Below the pieces are notes generated by a model that was not told the origin of the DNA, did not search any database, and worked only from the letters and a program-made list of their open reading frames with translations. From Camellia lanceoleosa (lineage: Eukaryota > Streptophyta > Magnoliopsida > Ericales > Theaceae): a stretch of DNA of 64,000 nt. Both the position numbers and the translations under genes were made by a program. The stretch's first letter is position 1. Every line of letters starts with the position of its first letter. Shown here piece by piece: positions 1 to 12,351 of the stretch. The stretch is from positions 98,804,182 through 98,868,181 of the forward strand of contig CM045761.1 in NCBI GenBank assembly GCA_025200525.1, given 5' to 3'.

Positions 1-721
1 AGATCCCCAGCAGCATGAGGTGAGTCATCACTAATTGATCCTGTAAGATACTTTCACTTCCCAGCTACATCGCATTTCATTATCTAGTACTTCTATCACG
101 TTACATATAGGAATTATTGCATACATCTATTGCATCATATCCATTTTATTGCTTGCATCCTTTCTATGTTAAGCTTGGTTTGGCATGTGCCCATAACTTC
201 CTTCATTAAAGCATGGTTCTGTGATTATGTATACGTGCCTATTCCACTAAGAGAATTGTGGTATGAGGGTTTCGGCACCTTTTCTGCATTAGACGTGGTC
301 TGTTTTGTGTCCGTACCTTTTTTAAAGTAAAATGTGGTTTGGCCGCACGCCTTATTCACTTCATCCATTGCATCCATTGCATCATATTTTGTTTTGTTGC
401 ATTCAACATGTAGGATCACAATGTTCCCTCAGTAGATCATTCCTCACTTGTATCATCCCACCAAATTACTTGTATTCTTTCTGCGAAACACATAGTTCTA
501 CATGTGCACACGCCTACTCCACTAAGAGAATTGTGGTTTAAGGGTTCTGGCACCTTTTCTGTGTTAAACGTAATTTGATTTTGCATCTCCATCCCTTTAT
601 GGTATTTGTGTGGTTTGTACTGCTTGTTGTTTGATTATTTCAATTACATTTCATGTCATTTGCATTGTTTCGTTACATTGCATATCATTGACACTGTTTT
701 GTTGTATTGCATCCTGCCCCT

Positions 722-765
722 GAACTACGCTGGTTTGATTCCTTGCAAAGGGATACGTAGGCAAC
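722..765 (+). repeat. Conserved pre-PPT box (copy in X)
   Basis: The core reads TTTGATTCC then GGGATACGTAGGCAAC. Related copies lie at 14978-15022, 22462-22505 and 39483-39525. Function is unknown. Confidence 0.7.
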
Positions 766-894
766 CTGCGGGCGCAACCATTTGTTTCTGCATCTTCATT
801 TTATTTGTTTGTCCAAGTCTTCAGCCTTGTCAAAAATGCGTCATCTCTGGGCTTTGACATTCACTTACATCATTTCGTGACTCTGAGCTCTGTC

Positions 895-907
895 AAAGAG
901 GAACAAC
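895..907 (+). other. Polypurine tract of X
   Basis: AAAGAGGAACAAC lies immediately before the LTR start TGTAGACA. The equivalent tracts in Y and Z are AAAGAGGGGCAAC and AAAGACATGCAAC. In LTR retroelements this purine run primes plus-strand DNA synthesis, so it marks 908 as the start of a 3' LTR. Confidence 0.7.
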
Positions 908-1670
908 TGTAGACACCCCATTTTTGACCGTCCTTAAGACTTGGGCGCCACTGATTGCTTACTCGATGGTGCAGGCTATGTTGTGTAAAGGTTCAATTTC
1001 TTCAACAAGGAGAGCGTCAAATCCAAATCTCACACCCCAGTTTTGGACCAAAAGATTTTAGACCTTAAAACCCTCTCATTCAAAACATTTTTGAAAATGC
1101 TTCTACGATGTTCCAAGGGTTGCATATTGTTAAATGTTGCGCTTTTCGGTAAGCTGAGCAAGGACAAAGTGGAATAAATGAAGGAGAGGTGAACCCTTTG
1201 GAAAAAAATCTTTAAAACACCTTATTTAGGGGTTTGGAGTTGAAGAAAATTGGAGGAGAGGGAAGAAACCCAGTTGGGGAAGAAGTTGGGCATGAATCGA
1301 TAAGGGAGAGTCGAGCGGCCCTCGCTAAATCAGGCCTATCCATTTTCACACTTGTATTTCATCTATGTGGCCACCACCATTGGAAGGAAGACTTTCAGGG
1401 CTTCATTTTGCACTCAAGAATCTCCTAAAGCTGAGTCTAAATGAGAGAGATATGGTTGGTTGAATTTGGGCATCAATCTGGTTGGATCGAAACTGAGCAG
1501 TCTTCACTAAAAGAGGGATATCTCTTAGCTCATATGGAATTTTGACATGAGGCTGCCACCATTGGAAATCTTACTTCCGGGGCTTCAATTTAGACACAAG
1601 AATGGCCTGAAAACAAGTTCAGATGAAGTAGTTATGCCCGTTTAAGTCGGGCTTGGAAGCAGACTTTTAG

Positions 1671-1747
1671 TGGCCGGCTGGCCACCACAAGTGGACGACC
1701 AGCCAGAAATGTGGGTTGTCGGCTACTAAAGTACCCGGTCAGCCACT
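1671..1747. repeat. GC-rich palindrome cluster, LTR1 proximal
   Basis: Repeated GGCCGGCTGGCC-type words stand out from the AT-rich LTR. A matching cluster lies about 2.1 kb further into the same LTR. Confidence 0.6.
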
Positions 1748-1851
1748 AATGTCCCCAACTCAGATATTTTGTAGATCTTTTCCCGCCAGCTATTCTACAC
1801 AAGCTCCAACTGTCCTGTTTTGCAGATATTTCGACCAAGGCTTCTATTTTG

Positions 1852-1860
1852 CTATATATT
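1852..1860 (+). promoter_or_regulatory. Probable TATA box of LTR1
   Basis: CTATATATT is followed about 45-90 bp downstream by CT-rich sequence (1906-1960). LTR2 and LTR3 have the same arrangement. It is the likely core promoter separating U3 from R; the start site is inferred. Confidence 0.5.
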
Positions 1861-3809
1861 GAAGCCATATCTCTCATATTGCAAGGTTAACAAATTTTGG
1901 GAGCCTCTCTCTCTAAAAATCCTCTCTCTCTGGAGTTCTCTCTCTCTTTCCCTTTTGTGCATACAAGAAGAGAGTGTGCATGGAAGTAGAGATAGACCTC
2001 TCCTTTGCCTAGACATCCTTGATCAAACTTGACCACCATTGGGCTGAGATTCCTTGGGACCTTGTTTGAGCTCTAGAAGGAGGATTGAGCTTGGTTTGGT
2101 GCCTCTTTTGTGCCTAAGTGGTGCTTTGTTTTGAAAGGTATAACACTTACCTTATTTGAGCTTGCTTTGAACACTTGTTTTGCCATCTTCTTCCACTGTT
2201 TTGTGCTGGTTTTCAGCTCAAAAAAACTCTATTTTTCAGTTCTTAAAATGGTGGTTTAAGGCCTTTTTGTGGTAAGGGGTAGTCTACCCTTCTTGTTGCC
2301 TAATTGTTAAGCTTTTTGTGCCATCTTTCAAGGCCTTTAAATCAAACTTTTTGGACCTTTAAACCACTAAAATTCAGAGTTATTTCAGTGGTAAAAACTT
2401 TGTTTTGAAGTCCAAAAAGGGAGGGGTTGGCCTCCCCTCCTTGTGTCTCTCTTTCATGCCTAGTTAGCATTGCATAGTGGCACGTTTTTGTGGCTTGTTT
2501 TATCTTGTTTCCAGCATATTTTTGCCTCTGATTTGGCATGTTTTAGGATTGTTTTGGGCTGGTTTGGTCCTTTGAATCTTGCTTTGTATGCTTGTAATGC
2601 AATTATGCTCAAGGGTCTAGTTTGTGCTACGTGTTAGCCTTTCAGTCTAGCCTTTTTAGCTTACTTCAAGCATGTTTTAGAACTTCTTTTAAAATGTTTT
2701 AGGACTATTTTAAAGTGTTTGTGCCTTTGGGACCCTATATTGCACAGCTATAGTGTAATGGCCTTCACTAGCTCATTGTTTTAAGGCTTTAAGCATGATT
2801 TTCTTGAGATGATTGCATGCCATAGCATCATTTTATACATGATTTCAGAGCATATATCTTTGCCACACTCTCACTTATATCACTTTTTCATTGCTTTTGA
2901 GAGCTGTGCTTTGTGCCTATGTTGCGAGCTAATTTGTATGAAGGATTTTCTTGCCTTTTAAGCTTCTATTCCAGCATAACTTAGCCACTAATTTGGCATG
3001 TTTAAGCTCTGTCCAAAGCTGGTTTGGTCATTTGAGCTTGATATTGCATGCCTCTAGTGTAATACTCTTCACTAGCTTTAATGCTTTTGGCTTTTAACAT
3101 GTTGTGCATGTGTTGCTTGCATGTTGTAGCACTATTTTTCATGCCATTTCAGCACTGAATATCTGCCACCTCCCTCCATTCTTCACTTTTTAATTTTCTT
3201 TTGAAAGTGGTCTTGAGCCCCTTGTTGGCTTCAGCATGAAATTGAGGCATTCATGCCTAATGGTTTTAATCCTCTTTTGAGGGTTTCTACTAACCAATAG
3301 CATGAGACCTCTTTCATGCTCAAGGCACTTGTGGCTTAGGCCATCTTCCCAATTAGATGACTTTCACATTGCACTTAATCGGTTAAAGGATTAATCAGTA
3401 ATTTAAAATGTGTAAACAAAATGAGCAATGTAAAACATGAACAAGATAAGCATTTGTGTTGCATTGCATGTGTTTGGATCGGACTTTAATCCAAACACAA
3501 AAAGTGTGAGATGTTTCATACTCAAAGTGATGAAATGTGTCACATTTCTTGGTTGCCGCCACCCTTGGTCATTCATAATAGGGGGGTGGCCAATTGAGTC
3601 TTATGTGTGCACTCACTAAGCTTGTACAAGCTTGGTTTTTGGCCCATCATGCATTGAGATGCTTGATTGGTGGCTTGAGAGCCAAGCGCCACACTCCTTT
3701 GAGCTTGAGACATGATGAGGAGAGTGGTAGTACACATATTTCCTTGCAATTACATTGTCTTGCATCTGTTGCTCTCTGTTTCAGCCAAAATAGCATTTTG
3801 GGAAAGCAA

Positions 3810-3888
3810 GTAGCCGACCGGCCAATGACTGTAGCCGACCGGCCACTTGCACTAACCGACTGGCCAATTGGAGTGGCCGACCGGCCAC
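3810..3888. repeat. GC-rich palindrome cluster, LTR1 distal
   Basis: Four to five copies of GCCGACCGGCCA-like words are spaced about 20 bp apart. The equivalent clusters in LTR2 and LTR3 use different variants of the word. Confidence 0.65.
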
Positions 3889-5386
3889 CAATCCATTTTG
3901 GTGCAAAAATGTTCCTGTTTTGAAGCAAAGGCAGTCTGAAGTTGGTACAATGTTCAGAAAATAGAGGCGAGTGCAAATAGAGACAACCGACGGCAAGGCG
4001 ATGGATTTCCAGGATGATGCCAACCGAGCAAGCATGTCTCCCTCACCCGCAAGGCCACTTTATTGCTTTATTAGCTAGTGGTAGCTGATTAATACATGTG
4101 TTGTAATTAATTAGTTTAATTTGTTTTGTAATATTTTAATTAGCTTAGCTTAGCTATTTATTCAATTGTGTTGTAATAATTAGTTAACTAGGATAGTTAG
4201 TTAGTTATTTTGTAATAATTAGCTTAGCTAGGCATAGCTTAGCTTATTTATTCAGAACCTCCTTCGAGAGGGCACAATGTTGTAATAAGCGTGCGTGCAT
4301 GTGTGCATGTCTTCCAACCCCACGTCTTTCTTCCTTTTACTTAACTGCTTTCAATGGTTAGTTTAGGGCACATTTTGATTAGCATACCTTATGCTTTGCA
4401 TGTTTGCATCCATTCATTTGTCTTGCATGCATCGGGCTCGGCGCATCATTCAAACTGCATCATATTTCAATACATCTTTGAATACATGTATCAAATTGCT
4501 GCATTCATATGCCATCTTAGATAGCCGAGCCTACATTATTGCATGTGTTGCATTAGGCATCTTACATAGTTAGGATCATGCATATTTCTAACTAGCTTTT
4601 GTTTTGGCTCAGAGTACATCGTATGTGTTACGTTTTAGCATACTTGCATGAGTGTGAGTGTTGCCATGACAGCATGCTTGTCATGAGGCTATTTGCTTAT
4701 ATGATTAACTACATCAATGCCTGTGGATGAAGGCTTTGGTGCTTGAATTGGAATAATTCGATGATTGTGAGTTTTAAGCCCACTTTGCGAAGTGGCAAAT
4801 CATGTTTTAAGCCCACTTGAGGGTGGCAAATCCGCGCTTTAGCCCACTTGAGGGTGGCACTTTCAAACCATTTTCAAAAACAAACATAAGTCGATTTGTT
4901 CCAATTCTCGTGATTGAGTCTATACTTGTATGTGTGTGCCACATAGTAAAGTTAGCTAATAATCAGAATGAGAACACATGTGTTTATAAAACAACATATC
5001 ATGTTTAGTAGAGGCCGATCCTTTGATCGGGCGAGCGGGGGTGCTCATTTCAAGACCTTTCCCTCTCGTACCCAAGTTCTCGAGTCGAGGCAACTTTGGT
5101 GATGAAAAACACCTGGCCTTTGGCACGAGTCAAGGTTTCCTAAATTTCCAAAAAATAAAATATTTAGATGGCAACTCTATAATCTGGCAAAGCAATCCAG
5201 TTTTGCCATTATTTGATCTAAAATCAATTTTCCAAAATGATTTTCCAGATTGGACTCTTTGGTGTTTATCAGTCTCACATTGCACTTCGTGAGATTAGAT
5301 TCAGAACTGTGATAGGAGTCCGAACTGTAGTAAGACCAATTCGCGCCTCTCCAAAGGGGGGGCGCGCGAAGAAAGTCGAGTCTACA

Positions 5387-5963
5387 GGAGGTGAGTGTGG
5401 TTAGAGATGATGGTCCAAGTCAAGGTCTGGATGATCTAGTAGAGCTGGAAGAAGACCTAGACAATCTACAGTTCTACGACGAACAAGATCAAGGGGACGT
5501 GTAGATTGACTGGTTTGATCTTAATGGGACAACAGACAACTCCGGGTGGCTCAGTGATGAACCTGATCGAAAGGAGGAAATTCAACCAAAACTTGAAAAA
5601 AAGGAACTAAGAATGTTTGTAGTGGTCGGAATGGGCGAGGATAAGGGGAAATTGCCGGAGAGCACCAGTATCAAGAATTTAGCTCAAGAACTGGGTGTCG
5701 TGGATACCGCGGATACTGAATAAAAAGCCACGCTGAAGCGGTTTGTGCAAGAAAGGAGTCAAGACAAACAAGAAGTTGGAATAGCTCAATACCCTATGGG
5801 GAATACTTCTGCTGAGAGAATAATTAGACCGAAATTGGACAATTGTTTGTCAGTTGCCGAAGGCGTGTGGTGGGAAGACGATGATCTAAGTCTAGCCTAC
5901 ACTGATGAGGATTAGGGTGAAGACCTGCCAGAAAACACTAGGTACTCCAAAGAGATTGACCAT
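5387..5963 (+). pseudogene. Pre-protease part of the Y polyprotein
   Basis: An acidic, low-complexity reading can be followed with a few stops (for example near 5502, 5720 and 5913) straight into the protease. It contains no zinc knuckle or gag core. It begins exactly at the LTR1 terminus, which suggests that gag was separated from it by insertion of element X rather than lost. Confidence 0.5.
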
Positions 5964-6725
5964 ATGACAAGGAGTGGGCAGTATTTCAAGCCCCTACACT
6001 TGGACCAAGCTGAAGCCTCTAGAAAAGATAAAGAGGTAGAGAAGCAGAGGGAAAAGCAGTTAGAAGAAGAAGCAGTGCTGAAACAGCTGAAGAAGATCCA
6101 GGCTGATATTTCAATCTGGGGTCTGCTTATGGCTTCTTTCGTGCACCGACAGGCTGTGCTATCAGCGATAGATAAATCCAAATTATCCATTGACACTACT
6201 CCAAAACAACACATTGGATTACTCTTCCCAGGAGGTGCTGCACCAACTTTGACCTTCTCAGACAAGGAATTGCCGCTAGAAGGCTCAGCACACAACAAAC
6301 CTCTGTACATATCAGTGGAGTGTAGAGAGAAGTGGGTGCCAGTGGTATTGGTTGACACTGGGTCAGCAATCAACGTCTGCCCGTCTCGCACAGCTTACGC
6401 TATTGGCCTGAAACCAGTGGATTTCGTGCCTACAGCTCAGGTGATTCAGGCATATGACAACACCAGTAGGGAAGTGATGGGCACAATACAGATCAGAGTT
6501 CAAGTGGGCCCAGCTCAACAGGATATTGAGTTCCATGTCCTAGATGTGCCAACCACTTTCAATCTATTGCTAGGAAGGTTGTGGTTGCACCAAATAAAAG
6601 CTGTCTCATCTACCTCCACCAAATGCTGAAATACCCCCATAGGAAAGGGGTGGCTATTGTGTTTGAGAATTCATCTATACATCCTCCGCCAGAGGTAACT
6701 ACACCTGTGCTGGAAATTGTTCACG
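5964..6725 (+). pseudogene. Retroelement aspartic protease (Y)
   Basis: The 221-codon open segment begins MTRSGQYFKP, a phrase common before protease in Ogre-like polyproteins, followed by a charged, probably coiled-coil stretch (residues 20-45). The catalytic loop VLVDTGSAINVC is at residues 128-139, with D131-T-G intact, and the C-terminal LLGRLWLH follows near 207-214. Protease would cut the Gag-Pol precursor in the particle. The frame breaks near 6615-6629, and related sequence (KYPHRKGVAIVFENSS-like) continues in another frame to about 6725. The catalytic residue survives but the gene is broken. Confidence 0.8.
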
Positions 6726-7706
6726 GCTAGGAGGATGTATTCCTCTCTGGTTCACTCTAGCTGAGGCTTGAGTAGTGCAAACCATCTTGGCAGCTGATGA
6801 GGGCTTGTATGTTAGTGCCAAATCAATCTACTTCATGAACAAGCTCCAACATATGCCAAGAATGAGGTTGGAAAGAGTGGCTGGAAGGGCGTTACTGCAT
6901 TGACCGATGTGCCACATAAGCCGCATACCTTTGGTCTTGGCTATACGCCCACCAAAAAGGATTGGGTTAGGAAAGGAAAAAAGATGGCCGGCCGAGCTAG
7001 AACAAAGTAGGCTAGGAAGCACTATGAGATTGTGCACCGACCGATCCGGGGAACCCTAAATGATCATTTTGTTAGAGAGGGTAAAGACTTCCCATTCTGT
7101 GGTTTCTCTAAACCCTGGTTCAACTCTGAGAATCAGCGAGTTCCTGGTTTTGAGGTTTTCTTTAACTTGCAGCTGCAAGATAGAGATATAGAGGAAAAGG
7201 TTGAACCAACTGCAAAAGCTGAACGGAGCACAGAAAGTGGTTCCAACAATGATGAGCTCAAAGTAAAAGTAACACTGGCACGAAGGATGGCTACATGTCT
7301 AGTAGTTCTAGGTCGGGTAGTGAGCCAAAATCTGATTCCACAGAGTCTGTGGAGTCGAAATCAGATTCCGGTGCTTCTGAGTCTGGGTCCGGTATTCCTA
7401 GGGTTGATAAACCGGATGCCAAGGTTTTGTCCAAATTGTCCTTTTCTTTTTCCTTTGAGTCAGTTGTAACCAAAGAACTGGATGAGCTTGACCTTGTGAA
7501 TGAGAATGCCTTTCTCTGTGCCGCTTGTTTATTGCATTAATCATGATTTTCAAAATTTTGTTAAAAATGAAGAGGAAGGAATTCCTTTGGTTTTGAAAAT
7601 TTTGATTAATCGAAAGGCTGAAAAGTTTGCAAAACCCCTTGCTGATGAAATCATTACTTTTAATGTCGGTACTGAGAAGGATCTGCGTCTGGTCTAGATC
7701 GGGTCC
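6726..7706 (+). pseudogene. Linker between protease and reverse transcriptase (Y)
   Basis: Frame-shifting fragments resemble the long Ogre-type spacer. They include HRPIRGTLNDHFVREGKDFP (7032-7091), a serine/glutamate-rich acidic patch (7295-7420) and ENAFLCA followed by NEEEGIP. No catalytic motif is present. The serine-rich part is open on both strands, which reflects composition rather than a second gene. Confidence 0.5.
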
Positions 7707-8422
7707 ATGTTGTCTTCAGTAGAGTGCGAGCGCTTAGTCGCTTTATTAAAAGATTTTAAAGATGTTTTCGCGTGGTCCAACAAAGACATGCCTGGAATCG
7801 TTCATGAGATTGTACAGCATCGGATCCCTCTTGACCCCAAGGTCCAACCCGTCAAACAAAAGTTACAGAGGATACGCCTGGATTGGGCTTTGAAGATTAA
7901 GGAGAAGGTCAACAAGTAGATAGACGCAAGGTTCTTGCTAGTATCTAAGTATCCAACTTGGTTGGCCAACATCATCCTAGTGCTGAAGAAAGATGGCAAA
8001 ATTCGTGTGTGTGGGCTTCAGAGATCTGAACAGAGCGCACATCGATGAATTGATGGACTTCACCGCGGGTCATGCATTGCTCTTCTTTATGGATGGATTT
8101 TCTGGGTATAACCAGATTCTGATGGCACCCGAGGACAGAGAGAAAACTGCTTTCACTACACCATAGAGAACCTACTGCCACAGGGTGATGTCGTTTGGAC
8201 TGAAGAATGCTGAGGCTACCTATCACAGGGCTGCGACCACTATTCTGCATGATATGATCCATAAAAAGGTCAAGGTGTACATGGACGACATGATTGTCAA
8301 GTCCAAAGAAAGAGAGGGCCACTACACTGCCTTGAAGAAATTCTTTCAACGAATCAGGGAATACAGACTGAGGTTGAATCTGCAGAAGTGTACTTTTGGC
8401 TTGACAGTAGAGAAAATGCTGG
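7707..8422 (+). pseudogene. Reverse transcriptase, N-terminal and palm part (Y)
   Basis: Recognisable blocks in order are KDFKDVFAWS (connecting region), HRIPLDPK, a YPTWLANI-like block (about 7950), FMDGFSGYNQILMAPEDREKTAF (cited only as landmarks near 8085-8155), MSFGLKNAEATY and the active-site motif YMDDMIVKS (about 8275-8305). Stops occur near 7695, 7918 and 8164, and there is a roughly 30 bp in-frame loss near 8030 after DLNRA. The gene stops at 8422, where solo LTR2 interrupts it, and resumes at 12357. Function would be RNA-templated DNA synthesis. Confidence 0.8.
8418..8422. repeat. Target-site duplication GCTGG, left of LTR2
   Basis: It is identical to 12352-12356. Reading across the two flanks with one copy continues the RT codons KMLG-F. 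Confidence 0.9.
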
Positions 8423-8641
8423 TGTAGACACCCCATTTTTTACCGTCCTCAAGACTTGGACATCATTATTCGAACACTCGATGATCATCCATACTCATGT
8501 TCGTTTTGAGTTCCCGAAGGTCTCGGTTGGGCGTCTTGCCTTAGGATCTCTCAACTTGTTTGTTTTGTGCTTGGTTGTGGACCAAGGACTTGTGGTTTTG
8601 CTTTTGAGGGAAGAGGGTGGCTTGTTGGCCATCCCTACAAC

Positions 8642-8731
8642 CCATCGGCTAAGGCTTCGTGCCATCGGCCTTATTTTCTTGCTATCGGCCATAAGTGTTG
8701 GCCGATCGGCACTCTTTTTGGTCGATCAGCC
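8642..8731. repeat. GC-rich palindrome cluster, LTR2 proximal
   Basis: Repeated ATCGGC and GGCCGATCGGC words lie at the position equivalent to 1671-1747 in LTR1. Confidence 0.6.
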
Positions 8732-8884
8732 ATATTTCTTAGCCGAGACCTTTCCACCTTCTTTTGCATATATTTTTGTGCCAGCTGTGACAGCTGGTGA
8801 GCACAATTCTTATCCTCCATACACATGTATGGAGGGATTGAATCAAGACTCAAGCTTGTTCAACAAGCTTGAGAATTGATTTTC

Positions 8885-8890
8885 TATAAG
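8885..8890 (+). promoter_or_regulatory. Probable TATA box of LTR2
   Basis: TATAAG in the context TTTTCTATAAGAAGGGAGGC aligns with TTTTCTATATATAGGGACCC in LTR3. CT runs follow downstream. Confidence 0.45.
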
Positions 8891-8970
8891 AAGGGAGGCC
8901 CCTCTCCCTTTCCAGAGGTTCTGAAAAGTTGATATACAAAACATATATCACTCTCTCTCTATATTTTACC

Positions 8971-8973
<3 letters not shown>

Positions 8974-9010
<37 letters not shown>
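8974..9010. repeat. (CT)n microsatellite in LTR2
   Basis: Uninterrupted CT dinucleotides of about 37 bp lie downstream of the inferred TATA box. LTR3 has the same feature at 23106-23142. Confidence 0.9.
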
Positions 9011-9015
<5 letters not shown>

Positions 9016-10725
9016 GCTCTTGTTTGTGCTCAAAAGTGTGATTTCTTCATACTATTGCACACAAACACCTACTAGAACACCATCCTTTTGTTGCTGAGGT
9101 ATTGAGCAGTTGGTTTTAGTGTTTTTGGGTTGGTTTGAACTCAGAAAAGCTGCTGGAGTTGTGTTCTTGAAGGTGTTCTTCAAGGGTGAGAAACTAACCT
9201 TTTAATCCCTTGTTTTGACTTAAGCTTTTAGACCTATTTGCATGCTGATTTAAGCTTAACTTTCTACTGTAAAAAGTTTTGATTTTTCATGCTTGTGATG
9301 TTTGTTTAAGGTCACTTTTGTGTTGGGGGTAGTCTACCCCCTCTTAGGCCTTGTTTGGCCTTGTTTTGAACCATCCTTTTAAGCTATTGGGACCACCTGT
9401 TTTGGCCTTTTCACCACTAAAATCTAGAGGATTTTTAATGGTGGAAAGGTGGTTTTGAGGTCCCAAATAGGAGAGGGTCATCCCCTCTCCTTGTGTCTTG
9501 TATGCTTTGTTTGATGTTGTTTTAGTCATGCATGCATTGTTTTGTATAGCCATGGTTCAATCTAGCTTGTTAGCTTTGTGTATCAAGTCCACTAGCATGC
9601 ATTGCTTAGATTATTCTCATGATTTGGCATCATTTGAAATGATATTTCAGTGCATGTTTCATGGTCATACACTTGCCTTTGTTATTCTTTCAATGCTTTG
9701 AAGAGTTGGTGTTTTATGCCTTAAGAGTGGGTCATTGTGCATGCCTCTATGCTTAGGCCTTTAGGCTATCATTTCAATGTATTTTTGGTCTTGTTTTACC
9801 ATGATGCATCTCTGATTTTTGTTGTCAAAGTCATGCCATGTTTGGTTTTGATAGGTGTAGTGCAATCCCCTTTGTTGGCCTTACTTGCATCATGCCTTAT
9901 GCCTTTTATGTTGACTTGTTTTGGCTTTGGTCCATGCATGTTTTAGACTCATTTTGGCATGATCTAGGATTATTTTGGTTGTCCTTGGCCCTTTGGGGCT
10001 TGATTCATGTGGCCTTGGTACAAGATCCTTGGCTAGCCTTATGCTTTGAACCTCCTAGCATGCCATGCTTGTATTATGTGCATGATTTGGCATCATTTCT
10101 CATATGATTTCAAAGCTTATTTCATTGCCACATTCTCATGTTTGTCACACCTTGCTCATGTTTGAGGATTGTGTATTGTTGCCTAGTTTATGGACCAATA
10201 TGTGTGCATATATGTTTTGCCTTTTGGTGCCTTAGTTTTGGTGTTTTGGCCACTGATTTGGGCATGATTGAGGTCTGTCCATTTTGGTTTAAGTCCATCT
10301 TTGCATGTTGTTCAAATATTGTTACATTGCATCATGCTTGTATGTTTGGGTTGCATTGTGTTTTGCATGCTTGTTGCTTGCATTGTTGATACATGCTTGG
10401 TGCATTGCATGCTTATTGCATTACATGATTTTGCATGCTTGTTGCATTGCATTGTGTGTGCATGCCTTGCCTCTTGATCAAACATGATAGAGGTTAAGGT
10501 CCCTTATGTGTTTTTGTGCATTTCATTCACATTGAATTGTGCGACTCAGCCTCTTTGGCTATCATGCATCGAAATACGTAATTGCTGGCTCGAGAGTCGA
10601 GCACTACACTCCTTTGAGCTTCAAACATGATAAGGGGTGTAGTTGCACAACATTTTCTTGCAAATGTATTGCCATGCCTCTATTTGTACTCTGCTGCAGC
10701 AAAATGAGCACTTTGTAGGAAGAGA

Positions 10726-10840
10726 TGGCCGATCGGCTATCTAGTGTGCCGATCGGCTATCAATATTTGGCCGATGGACTCAAAAGTGATCGATGACCCT
10801 TATCCCTTGGCCGATGACCATACCATTTGGCCGATGGCCT
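10726..10840. repeat. GC-rich palindrome cluster, LTR2 distal
   Basis: GGCCGATCGGCT and GGCCGATGG-type words are repeated. They are the same variant used in the proximal cluster of this LTR. Confidence 0.6.
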
Positions 10841-12351
10841 CTCAGCATGTCCATAAGGTGGATCAGAAGTGTTTTTGGAGATTTGTACAGTTTTCAGAAG
10901 TCTAAAATAGTGCAAACAGAGGCAACATGAGGCATGGCAACGGATTTTCGAGCGAGGCGATCGAGCATGCATCATTCATCATTCTGAGGCAGAGTTGTGG
11001 TAGCTCAATTCAGCTTCTTTCCTTCCTTACTTAGTTGGTTTTGTAACTTAATTAATTTGCTTAATTAGTTGAACGTGTTGTAACAATTAGCTTAGTGTTA
11101 GCTAGTTATTCATTTTGATTATGTAAAAATTAGTCTAATTAGATTATTAGATTAGTTAGAATAGCTTAGCATAGCTAGCTAGCAGATTCATTCGGACCCT
11201 CCATCGAGAGGGAAAATTTTGTAATAAGTGTGCGTGAGTGTGTGAAAGTCTTCCAATCCCACGTCTTTCTCCCTTTTACTTAACCGCTTACGATGTTCAG
11301 TTCTAGGTCATGTTTTGATTAGCATCCTTATGCTACACATGTTTGCATTCATTCATCTATCTTGCGTGCACCGAGCTCGGCGCATCATACTAACTGCACT
11401 GTGTTTCAATTCCTACTTAAATACATGATTATCAAGTTGCATCTCATATGCCATTTTAGAATAACCGAGCCTATTTATAGTTGCATTTTGCATGTGTTGC
11501 ATTAGCCATCTTAACATGAACTAGGATCATGCATGATTTCTAACTAGTTGTTGTTTTGGCTCGGAGTACACTATAAGTGTTTATGCTTTAGCATCTTGCA
11601 TGAGTGTGAGTGTTGCCATGATAGCATGCTTGCCATGAGGCTAACTGCTTAAGTGTTTAATTGCCTGAATGCCTGTGAGTGAAGGTTGGATTGCTTGAAT
11701 TGGAACAATTCATCGAAATGTGAGTTTTAAGCCCACTTGAGAGTGGCAAAATCATGTTTTTTAAGTCCACTTGAGGGTGGCAAATCCACATCTTAGCCTA
11801 CTTGCGAGTAGCACCTTCAAACCATTTTCAAACAAACATGAGATATTTTGTTCCAACTTAGGCGATCTAGTCTATACTTGTATGTTGTGCGCATCACGTA
11901 TTAAGCTAGCTAATAAACTGGAATAAGAACACATGTGTTTTCAAAAACAAAATATCATGTTAGTAAAGGCTGATCTTTGATCGGGCGAGCAGGGGTGCTC
12001 ATTGCATGACCTTCCCCTCTCGTACCCAAGTTCCCGAGCTGAGGCAACTTTGGTGATGACGGACACGTGGCCTTAGGCACAAGTTAGGGTTTCCTAAATT
12101 TCCCAAAACAAAAACATTTAGGTGGCGACTCCGTATCTAGCAAAGCAGTCCATCTTTGTCACTTCTTTATAAAAATTATTTTTCCAAAACAATTTGCTAG
12201 ATTTGGACTCTTTGGTGATTTATCAGTCTTGCATTGCACTTTGCGAGATTAGATTCAGAACCGTGACATTGAGTCCGAACTATAGTAGCTAATGAACAAA
12301 ACAGATTTCATGCCATTCGCGCGCAAAGCCATGACGTTCGAGCCGTCTATA

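Larger units (their letters stand above)
1..907 (+). other. 3' internal (untranslated) region of element X
   Basis: No coding sequence is credible here. The stretch is T-rich and contains a diverged duplication: 238-299 and 512-574 share the phrase CCACTAAGAGAATTGTGG. It ends with a box (722-765) and polypurine tract that recur before every 3' LTR of this family in the window. Short open frames are chance. Confidence 0.7.
1..5386 (+). mobile_element. Ogre-like Ty3/gypsy element X, 3' portion
   Basis: This is the last 0.9 kb of an internal region, a polypurine tract and a 3' LTR. The LTR ends in TCTACA and abuts, without a primer binding site, a stretch that reads as pre-protease polyprotein. 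I infer that X inserted into another copy (Y) of its own family and that its 5' part lies left of the window. An alternative is an LTR shared between tandem copies. Confidence 0.6.
908..5386 (+). repeat. 3' LTR of element X (LTR1), 4479 bp
   Basis: It starts TGTAGACA and ends GTCTACA, so the termini are inverted (TGTAGA/TCTACA). Homologous LTRs lie at 8423-12351, 22642-36889 (split) and 39660-41715. In order it holds a TATA box, a CT-rich patch, two GC-rich palindrome clusters, a TTAGCTTAG-rich tract (about 4060-4250), a CCGATC/GATCGG hairpin near 5012-5034 and a conserved block near 5165 resembling a primer site. Such long LTRs are typical of Ogre/Tat elements. It contains no gene. Confidence 0.85.
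8423..12351 (+). repeat. Solo LTR (LTR2) of the X/Y/Z family, 3929 bp
   Basis: It starts TGTAGACA and ends GTCTATA (decayed from TCTACA), is flanked by a perfect 5-bp duplication, and has no internal region attached. A solo LTR forms when the two LTRs of an inserted element recombine. It is collinear with LTR1: TATA, CT run, GC-rich palindrome clusters, TTAG-rich tract (about 11020-11180), hairpin near 11968 and a TGGCGACTCC block near 12124. It contains no gene. Confidence 0.9.

Noticed and set aside
3594..4035. Overlapping open frames on both strands of LTR1
   Set aside because: They are created by the GC-rich palindrome cluster. They are not shared by other LTR copies.
908..5386. LTR1 as the 5' LTR of element Y
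   Set aside because: It is preceded by the family box and polypurine tract and followed by mid-polyprotein sequence without primer site or gag, so it behaves as a 3' LTR. A shared-LTR tandem remains possible but explains the abrupt coding junction less well.
7291..7473. Serine/aspartate-rich minus-strand open frame
   Set aside because: It is the complement of the acidic spacer of the Y polyprotein. It has no start context and no relatives recognised.
10138..10487. Cysteine-rich open frames in LTR2
   Set aside because: They overlap in several frames over TGCATT/TGTTGCATG-rich low-complexity sequence and are not conserved in LTR1 or LTR3.
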